A stretch of 64,000 nucleotides of DNA. It comes from Ciona intestinalis. Lineage: Eukaryota > Chordata > Ascidiacea > Phlebobranchia > Cionidae. The number at the start of each line of letters is the position of its first letter. Position 1 is the stretch's first letter. The notes beneath the pieces were generated by a model. That model saw nothing but the letters and a program-made list of their open reading frames with translations, was not told the DNA's origin and did not search any database. The stretch spans positions 2,909,589 to 2,973,588 of the forward strand of contig NC_020170.2 in NCBI RefSeq assembly GCF_000224145.3, read 5' to 3'. The translations under genes were made by a program, and so were the position numbers. Shown piece by piece: positions 55,974-64,000 of this stretch.

Positions 55974-58900
55974 ATGAAAATCAATTTAATTATTTTTGTT
56001 GTTTGTGTTTTGATGTCCGTCGCCTCTTCAAAAAGGAAATCATCTGTGGATTGCAACTTCGATGGAAGAAGATCTTTCTGCAGGTGGAAGAGGGAGTGGT
56101 TTGAGATGAGAAGAGCCGGATGGAGGGCAGGGTCCAAAATCCGTGACTCTTCGGTCCGGGATGTAACGAACGGCGGTAAGTGGTATTATGAAAATGCGCT
56201 AACTCTATGTTTTTATCCGGCGCTGTGGCTCAGTGGTTTAGGCGCCTGCATCGTAACCAACGTGTCCCTGGTTCGATGCTCGGCAGCGGTACTAATACTG
56301 ATCGGCGTATGTGTCCTTGGGCAAGACACTTAACGGACATTGCTCCAACCCAGCGGCCACTAATGTGTTTTCCAAATACTAGCCATATCAATAAAAAAAG
56401 CATGCAGAAAGTTAAAAAGTGTGGTACCTCTTAAGCACACACAAGGGTACAAAAATGGTGCCAATAATAATACGCGCGTGATTGCGAAGCGGTGTCGCGG
56501 TACCGGTCGCACGAAGGACTCAATGGGCTTTCCGGGTCTAGGGGTATAATGGGTCAAATCTGGACTGAATCCCAGGTTCCGGACAAGTATGAATATATCT
56601 GAAAAGTATCGAATTTATAAATAATGTTGAAGACCATAAACCTCGACGTTTTTTTCTCCAGAAATAAACCAATTAAAGATTTCAATCTATAATCTACATC
56701 CCATAACGTTTAAGTTTTTACTTATACTACAGGCGACGGGAAATTTGCTTTCGTTCAATCTAGAAGTCGACCTGAAGGTTTTCGATCTCGTCTTCGTAGT
56801 GCTCGTGTCGCCCCTGATCGTGGTTCATGTTTTGTCTTCCACTGTTCAATTGGGGGTAGCGAGTGGTCGTACCCTGATGGCCTACCTTTACTAAGAGGTT
56901 TGTTGCTTAAAATATTATAATTTTTTAACTTCAATGTAATTTTGAACACTATAAATGCAGAAATTTGCATTTGGGGTAAGATGGTTCAGGTTTATTCTTC
57001 TTTATATTGTAAATTTTAAAAGCACGATTAAGGAATATGGGGAATCTGTACTAACGGTAATTCTCTTTCCCAAAAGTACTTTAGATTTAATGTTTATCTT
57101 AGTATAGCTTTTTTCTAATAAACCTTCAATTTTACGCTTTTTCTATATAAAACTGACCCTATTTTATTACAAACGAAATTTCAAAGCATATTTCCATACA
57201 ATTTTATGCTGTAATATTTAAAAACTCTTTAGTGTTCTAATTGCACCATATTCAAACACCATATAAATTCTCGTGCAGTGTTTGTTTGTGGTCTCTACTA
57301 TATATGATAAATCTTAACGTTTAATTATATTCGCAAATTATCGGAACTGGATATCCGCTCTCCCGGAAATTAATGGCAGTTTTGATGATTTAAAATACCG
57401 CCTATCTCACCAATGTGATAATAAGTTGTCACATTTAAATGCTGCATCTAAAACGGAAACCTTAGTGTTCAATATGTACGTTTACACAGTTCAACAGTTA
57501 GCACGTTTTCGTAGCTGTCTGGAATTTCAAGTGCCTGATTTCAATTAAAATATCTGCATTGTGACGTAACAGTTTTCATTGTGGAGCCTGGCCAATCACC
57601 GGACCGATCTGTACCTGTCGTCGAACGCGGTGAAAAAATCGAATTTCCTTTTCAAAAGTTTATCACACCGGTTGATGAAAGCCTCGATGCTATAAACGTG
57701 AGTAACTGCACCAATACTTGTGAGTTTGTTTTGCAGAATATAACATGTTTTTTGTGCCCAAAATTTCTGTCATTTTTAGAGTGTTAACCAGAACGTCTAA
57801 AAATGTATACCACTTAAATATCAATTTTCTAGGTGGAATATACAATCTCTTTAGAAAAGTTATCTCACCAAAGTTATTTCATTAATCGGACATGGTGTAA
57901 TTTTGAAATAACAGCACATATAGTGAGCACTTACACGAAATACAGAAAACGTTGCCCGCGAAATAATTAGGTTTAATAACTAGTTACGACACTGTGCGTG
58001 CTTCAAATGTATGTCTATACACTTAAGGACTATAAACATTATCCCAATTCGTAATATAGTACCATGAGGTAAAATGGTAGCCTATATACCGTTAGCATCT
58101 AAAAATCCAATATTTCCGTTTATTTTATGGTCCGGAAAATAAAGTTTTATATTTCTGTATCTATTTTTTGTTTACCACCCAATAGCGCGAGAAAACAGAA
58201 TAAAATATCCCATCTTACCCCACCCTATTATATCGTTCTTCTATAAACACGGGCCTATACGTCATAGCATACCTTTCAATTTAGTAATTTGATCGTCTAA
58301 GATTGTGTAAGATCCTACGCAGATTAGTTTTATAAAAGACGTAGACTAAAGACTAAAAATAAATTATAGCCTTGCAATGGTTTATGCATTATACAAGCGT
58401 TACTCTTTTACCACATGACCCATTATTAAACTAAATTAATTTAAAGTCGTAAATATAAAATTGTACGCTGCGTTGAACACGGCCTAGTAGAGATATCTCT
58501 AGTAGACTGTGCATTGAAATCAGTGAGCACCGAAAGCCCAAAAGCTCAATTTAAGGCGGAAAGTGGCCAATTCCGACGCTCAATTTTAACAACGTATCCC
58601 TACTTTAAGCCTGTACCGTGATAGACCGTGAGCCCGTTATCTCTGATTTTTTACACGCCATCTGTCAACCGAGGTCGTATCCATTCTAAGAACTCGTGGA
58701 ATGTTAATTGTACTTCTGTGTTCACTCTGACAACATCCGAAATCGAGACACCATTATGCAGTAGGCGTCGAATTGCGGTTCGATGCACGAGGTCTCAGAC
58801 TATTTTTAGTAGGTTTTCTATTTCGTTCTTTTTCGAGCAGTTTTCTGCCACTAAGGGCACGTTCCGGTCGATAGCATCTCGATTGCAGCAAGCTTACTTT

Positions 58901-61900
58901 CACACGTAACTTTATTTTCCTTTCCGGTTTGGAGACACTTAAAACGAATGTTTATTTTCTCCAAAATTCGATGCGAACGCGCCGTGTACTAAATGCAAAG
59001 AGAGTCTACATATTATGTCACCGGAAAATAATTTATTAGTTTTCTCTTCATATTAAATCAAGCAAAATTATGACATCGTTAAACATTGTAGTTTGACGAG
59101 AGATGTATAAGATCGCAATTAATTATACACTTCTATATAAACTATTCGTAGACCGTGTATTGTTAAACTTTTTTCACCTTTTTTTAAAAGTTTCCCAAAT
59201 GTTTTGTTAACCTTTTAGTATCTGCAGTACCACCCACAGCAGTTGTCTGTATACCTCCCATACTGCAACCACTAATAGCTTAGTAAACACTTTCAAGACC
59301 CTTGTTTCGCGTGGTCTGCGGTAAACTGCTGCGTGCTACTTTAAATCGCACACCTGGGCCTATTTTTCACCACAGTTTTTGCTACATTGACCCATGATTA
59401 AAGTAATAAATCCCCAAATACCGCCTTTAATAAAGTAGAGTGTGAGAAGATTGGATACTGTTAGTATCTGAATCCCATACTTTCTGATTGTATTTTGAAC
59501 AGTTAAAACGCTATATTTTACAGTAGAGTCGTGGTTATATAATTCTGTAAATATTCATTGTTTAGTACCACATATAGAACGGGAAAAGAGAATAGATCCA
59601 TCTTACCCCATCGTATGCTATAAAATTTAGTTCTTTGACCAAATAGCTTTAAACGAATTATAGTTCAAAAATTGCATTCTTGTGCTCGCCTGCAACGAAT
59701 TTGTTTAAAGCAGGCAAATATTTGCGGAATTTCAAATTGCGGAAAACAACGTACAAGCCATCTTAGGCATTTGTGTAGATAGAGTGTTTATGGTGTAAAT
59801 CCCCCACGCTAATTTTCGTGTTCGATCGTTCAGATTAGGGTCAAATGTTGGCAGCGAAATTTACGAAAGAATTTGGCATTATTTTTTTTCCGCCGAAAAT
59901 ATAAGCGCGAGTGTAATGCAGTAAACGTGGAATTGAAGTTTTCGTCGTGGATAAGTGGAATAAACTATTAGGAATAGAAAAATAACGGTCGTGTGTTGTA
60001 CACCATGTTATACGTATTTCATAAGGATATCAGTATAACGTTTAGCGTAGTTGCACGCAATACTTTAAGCGCGTTTTAGCACAAAAAATGTTCGTACAAT
60101 TTAATTACTAAGTGTTGATTATTTCCTATTCTGTATATTCCACACGTTCACGGTGAATAACGAAACGAAATGAAACACACCCACGTAAAAGATACTCTTA
60201 CAAAAACCCTGATGCGTGCGACGGTTCGAGACTCAGACAACCGCAAATAACAAAAGCAAGTTAAATTCAGGTGGTAAAAAGACTAAAATTAAATCCTTGC
60301 CTTTATACTGGTGCCAAAACCACCCGTGCAGGAACAGAGGCGCCCAGGCCGCCATAGACTTCTGGGTACAATGTATTGAGTCAAGTATTTCATGTATAAA
60401 CAACGTACAACTTATTGTCGCTGGTGCTATGACCACAAATTGTAAGAAAGCACCCGGTAAACGTTGTGGGGTGACCTGCTATTCAAGTTCAATGGCACTC
60501 AAGGCGATATAGATCAAAGCGTTGGCGTAAATTAAACCAGCAATGTGTTTATACAACTAGTCAATTACAATTATTTCTTGTACGAATTTGATTGGTTTTC
60601 TTTTTAAAGAGAACATGCATAAACTTACGATAACTTTTGAGCCTGGGAATTTATAACGTTTTAGGCATAACACAACTAATCGGAACTACTGCTTTTTTAA
60701 CAAGTTACAAATCTACTAAATCTGCAATGACAAATTCAGGTTAATTTTCGATTTTCTCTGAAAAGTTTACCCGAAACTATATACCATACACTGTGACTGA
60801 GAACTAGTTATTTTTGAAACATTACGACATACTGTTGCCGCTGGTACTTCTCCAAGCCGCAATAACCTCTATACACAAATTACGAACCTCGTAAACACAC
60901 GCTCGTAAACCATGGTTACACCTGTGTATTACTACAATGAACAACACATGTATAGTAGTAGTGAGATAAATACTGTTAGGACATTTATCCAAAATTTCGT
61001 AATCGTGTTTTTAACAATCAACAACGCTCTTTTAGAAAAGTGAGCATGTGGTTTTATAACTCTGGAAATAGTTTTTGTTTACTACCAAATGGGACAACAG
61101 CACATATATAGGCCTAGGGTAGCCTAAGACAGAACGCATGCACTTTTTTAGCACATAGTATCATAATATCCTGATCGTATTTTAAACAATTAACAACTTG
61201 TATGCGAGTCCTGATGTTACGGTTTTTATATTTTTTAAAAAGTTCTTTGTTTTCTGCCAAAGGAGACGAGAAAATAAAAGGGTGCCTATCTCCCCCACCT
61301 TACTATTTTGGTTACATCTGGATGTTGTTCTTTTTATAGGGCGATTACGTTCAATTCATTATCGAAGTGGTCAGTGGAGCATCTAAGAAATCTTTCGTTG
61401 CTATTGATGATGTTAAACTTCAACCTTGTGGTAAGTTCAAAGTAATTTCACTCCAATATTTTATTATTCGCTTTTATTTGCATTTTGCAACCTTTGTGAG
61501 CGTTTTCTTCTAAACCTTAATTTTCACTTTTAATTCGTCCCTAAAGATGGTTTTAGTTTTTTAAACTAAACGTATGAAATGAAAGTCGTATTTCACATAT
61601 GGGCCGGCATGTTTATATTTTAAAACTGGCTCAAGTATGTATTTTACTATAACCCTAAAGTTGATACGATATTCACTTTTGGTTAAACCAAAACGTATAA
61701 AACAAAAGTCGTTTCTTACACATGAGCCGTCATGTTTAAATGGCCTAAGTATGTATTTTGCTTTAACCGTGAAGTTGATACGAAGTTCACGTTTGGTTCA
61801 CCGAGTCCACTTAACAGGATAAAACAAACAGTACGTGCTTTGTATCACAGATGAAGCCAGGGGCTCCGTTGCGGTTCCAGAGTTTGACGTCCAGGCAGAA

Positions 61901-64000
61901 GCTAGACAGAAGATGCATGACGTCACCGATGACCTCATGGAGATGATGCTACCAGCTTTAAGAGGGGATATCGGTGTTTTTCAGGTTAGATGCGGCCATG
62001 GTGGGCGTACAATATCCATCAACTTGTTTACCTTGACGTAGATAAAACGATATCTAATATGCCGTAAGCAAAACGATTTTAGATATTCCTTGAAGTAATT
62101 TGTGTTTACAGTTTCCAGACGCGAGTGAGCCGCGATCTTTGCTGTCACCTACCGGAAACTTCAGCGCGGGGACTCGAATCGCTACTTCGCCAATTCTGGT
62201 TCGAGCAGATGATTATGCTGCTATCTCGAGAAGGCGAGAAAGGCGGAAGCGGCGGAAGAATAGACGGAAGAAGTTGAGAAGAAGAAATAAGGGGAGAAAG
62301 CTAAAGAAGAAAAAGCTCAGTAGAACCCACGGTGTGACAGATGGAGTTATATTCCTGCAAGGTTTGTATAACGCAGCAGAATAGGCTATGAATGAATGTA
62401 TGAATGTGATTTATTTACCCTGGCGTGTTCTGTTTCCTACACCTCGTGCCCGCTTACGAGTTATCATGTGTGTTACTTTGTATACTAGGAATGTAGGTGA
62501 TTATTTCTTAGTATATATTGTTAACCACTCAGACTATATACCCAAAAAAGACAAATTGTATATAATCACCCACTAAGTAACATATATGGTAACTCGTAAG
62601 TTACCATATATGGCACGAGGTGTATGAAACAGAACACCCGTGTTTAACGACTGTCGGCAACGCGAAGATAAAGTGAGTTAGTTTGGTTGCATATATAATG
62701 TGTATATAGTTACTTTAAATGTGATGTATATATATCTTCATAAATGCCCTATTATAAAGTCTTTGTATTTACGTTTTATCAAAGTTTTACAAATACAGAG
62801 AGCCCTACACGAGGGACAACTGGTATCAGAACAGGGAATGTCCCTTCTCCCACCATACCCAGAATGGCAATGTGTGACTTCATTGAATACACTCATCGTC
62901 TTAAAAGATGTTTCCGCAGCTTTTTCTTCGACTTACAAAGACAGCCACAAAGTTGCCGGTATTTACAAATATGTGAATTTGACCTACAGCAGAGTAACAA
63001 AATTAAATAAGAAATATCCAAATTTGTAACTACAGTAGGGTGGGGGAAGATGGGACACCTCTTAACTCTATTTTATCGTGTCATTTAGTGGTAAACAAAG
63101 AACATTCAAAGAATTATAAAACTATACCCTCACGACTCCCACAGAGCGTTGTTAATTGTGTGAAACACGTTCAGGATATTTAAATATTATATTTTAAAGG
63201 TGTCCTATCTTCCCCCACCCCACTATATGTATCAAAATATGTGTTCATACAAATATATTACTGTGGGGTATACGATGGAACACCGTTAGCACTCAAATCC
63301 AATATTTCCGGATCGTGATTTGAACAATTACCAACGCTTTTTAGAGTGATACTACGGTTATATAATGCAGTGAATGTTCTCTGTTTACTATCAAATGAGA
63401 CGAAAAAATAAACAAAAAATATCCCATCGTACCCCACCTTACTATAATACGTCGAATAAACTATATATGATTTACCATACGCACCTACTATTTGACCAAG
63501 GCCTCATATTTTTTAGATCTGTAGTGAGGGGTTCTAAGATTTAATGTTGTACTTTCTTTTCCTAGAACGCTGTACAACAATTTAGAAAACTGTGTTCTCT
63601 TTGCTGCGTCATCTTGCGTTCCTTCACGTGACATGACGTCACAGAGAGTGGAAGAAATCGTCATGGGAAATCTGAGGACAAACTTCAAAATGAAACAAGT
63701 AATATATATATATATATATATAAACAAATTAAAATATTTAACAAAATACTTGCTCATAAATACTTATGTGGTAAAAGTAGAACAACCGTGTTATAATACT
63801 GTCGTTGCTCTGCCATGTTAGTAATTACTTACATGACTTTGCCACACTTACGGTTTCTAATGTGCTTCGCATTAACTGTAACGTGAGTTTAAAACCATTA
63901 AAAACATGGGCTATGGAGAATTAAAACCTATACCCTCCCCCAACCTACAATATGTATTTTACTCAAGGTGTACTGTGAGGAAGAAGGCGCGTTCGTGTTC
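55974..64000 (+). CDS. Secreted MAM-domain protein with basic stretch and cysteine-rich tail (3' end outside window)
   Basis: Exons 55974-56175, 56733-56897, 57573-57697, 61340-61430, 61851-61984, 62112-62361, 62799-62958, 63566-63698 and 63968-64000 keep one frame. The signal peptide MKINLIIFVVCVLMSVASS precedes a MAM-like domain (VDCNFDGRRSFCRWKRE; EGFRSRLRSARVAPDRGSCF; GDYVQFIIEVVSG; FVAIDDVKLQPC), residues about 25-194. An acidic helical linker (QKMHDVTDDLMEMMLPALRG) follows. Next is a stretch with some 30 Arg/Lys in 45 residues (RRRERRKRRKNRRKKLRRRN). The helical tail has regularly spaced Cys (CDFIEYTHRLKRCFRSFFFD; NCVLFAASSCVPSRDMTSQR). MAM domains mediate extracellular protein contacts, and the basic run could bind heparan sulfate. 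The last three exons depend on a weak donor at 62959 (CCGGTATTT); if unused, the frame stops at 63010 and the exons at 63566 and 63968 belong to another transcript. No named family fits the whole. Confidence 0.72.
56216..56445 (+). mobile_element. tRNA-headed SINE with the clearest tRNA-like head
   Basis: CGCTGTGGCTCAGTGGTTTA resembles a tRNA 5' half with box A. CCTGGTTCGATGCTCGG resembles box B. GTCCTTGGGCAAGACACTTA and GCTCCAACCCAGCGGCCACT are the body. It lies just after exon 1 of the MAM gene. Confidence 0.85.
56970..57040 (+). mobile_element. MITE fragment
   Basis: TTTGGGGTAAGATGGTTCAG and AAAGCACGATTAAGGAATAT. MAM-gene intron 2. Confidence 0.5.
58057..58234 (+). mobile_element. MITE, subfamily B
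   Basis: TAGTACCATGAGGTAAAATG to CCCATCTTACCCCACCCTAT. The 3.6-kb intron 57698-61339 otherwise holds no recognised gene. Confidence 0.83.
59434..59622 (+). mobile_element. MITE, subfamily B
   Basis: GTAGAGTGTGAGAAGATTGG to CCATCTTACCCCATCGTATG. Confidence 0.8.
60953..61112 (+). mobile_element. MITE, subfamily B, right end missing
   Basis: TATAGTAGTAGTGAGATAAA, AATCAACAACGCTCTTTTAG, TTACTACCAAATGGGACAAC, then direct junction with the next copy. Confidence 0.7.
61114..61310 (+). mobile_element. MITE, subfamily A, left end degenerate
   Basis: TTTAGCACATAGTATCATAA to GCCTATCTCCCCCACCTTAC. Its right end lies about 30 bp before MAM exon 4. Confidence 0.78.
61555..61806. repeat. About 120-bp tandem duplication of a dispersed repeat
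   Basis: Two units each carry an AAGTCGTaTTTCACAtaTGgGCCGgCATGTTTA block and an AAGTTGATACGAtaTTCACTTTTGGTT block. A third, unlinked copy of the first block is at 7639-7680 (TTACTTATGGGCCGTCATGT). Confidence 0.65.
62404..62685. mobile_element. Inverted pair of SINE tails
   Basis: A reverse tail (CACCTCGTGCCCGCTTACGA, 62404-62500) faces a forward tail (GGCACGAGGTGTATGAAACA, 62560-62685). The forward tail also contains a 14-bp perfect stem, CATATATGGTAACT / AGTTACCATATATG, around 62581-62612. Confidence 0.7.
63033..63229 (-). mobile_element. MITE, subfamily A, full length
   Basis: AGTAGGGTGGGGGAAGATGG to CTATCTTCCCCCACCCCACT, 20 bp after the possible stop at 63010. Confidence 0.9.
63259..63448 (+). 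mobile_element. MITE, subfamily B, full length
   Basis: TACTGTGGGGTATACGATGG to TCCCATCGTACCCCACCTTA. The mirrored change at both ends (ACGATGG / CCATCGT) keeps the inverted repeats complementary. A right-end scrap of another copy is at 63937-63957. Confidence 0.88.
63762..63832 (+). mobile_element. SINE tail fragment
   Basis: CCGTGTTATAATACTGTCGT and TGCTCTGCCATG. MAM-gene intron. Confidence 0.5.

Noticed and set aside
56216-56290. Functional tRNA gene
   Set aside because: Boxes A and B are visible but it runs into SINE body sequence and the stems are imperfect, so it is a SINE head.
58628-58909. 93-residue open frame in the MAM intron
   Set aside because: It has no splice signals, motif or composition signal beyond chance.

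Overview
The window reads as animal nuclear DNA from a solitary tunicate of the Ciona type (C. intestinalis/robusta is the best guess). The support is AT-rich compact introns, protein sequences close to but clearly diverged from vertebrates, and very many copies of short inverted-repeat elements and tRNA-headed SINEs resembling those known from Ciona. This is inferred from the sequence alone; no database was searched.

Layout. 1-500: last coding exon of an unrecognised gene. 3.8-17.2 kb (+): a complete 15-exon beta-TrCP (F-box/WD40) gene. 18.2-31.0 kb (-): a complete 28-exon FANCI gene whose phases close into one 1344-residue frame. 31.5-38.7 kb (+): a tight head-to-tail series of housekeeping genes, prefoldin subunit 3 (VBP1), mitochondrial ribosomal protein L41 and LTO1 (each a single exon), then the nine-exon mitochondrial enzyme gene MCCC2. 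VBP1 and FANCI start back to back. 39.6-47.5 kb (+): two paralogous four-exon genes for unfamiliar secreted cysteine-rich proteins, with a rolling-stone-like membrane protein gene between them. 48.3-52.9 kb (-): a leucine-rich-repeat protein of the SLRP/podocan type, assembled from eight exons. 56.0-64.0 kb (+): a secreted MAM-domain protein with a very basic stretch and a cysteine-rich tail that runs off the window end.

Gene function falls into two blocks. The left half is intracellular housekeeping (ubiquitin ligase, DNA crosslink repair, chaperone, mitochondrial translation, Fe-S protein maturation, leucine breakdown). The right half from 39 kb is secreted, matrix or membrane genes, and it is far richer in transposon debris: more than 25 copies of one roughly 200-bp MITE family lie between 40 and 64 kb. 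Several copies touch gene structure: one supplies a stop codon, one a candidate TATA box, one the end of an intron. Two TTAA-flanked inverted-repeat elements and a 38-bp perfect palindrome flanked by 8-bp target duplications, sitting inside a coding exon, are the most striking mobile-DNA features.

No CRISPR arrays, rRNA genes, convincing stand-alone tRNA genes or retroviral/LTR elements were seen.
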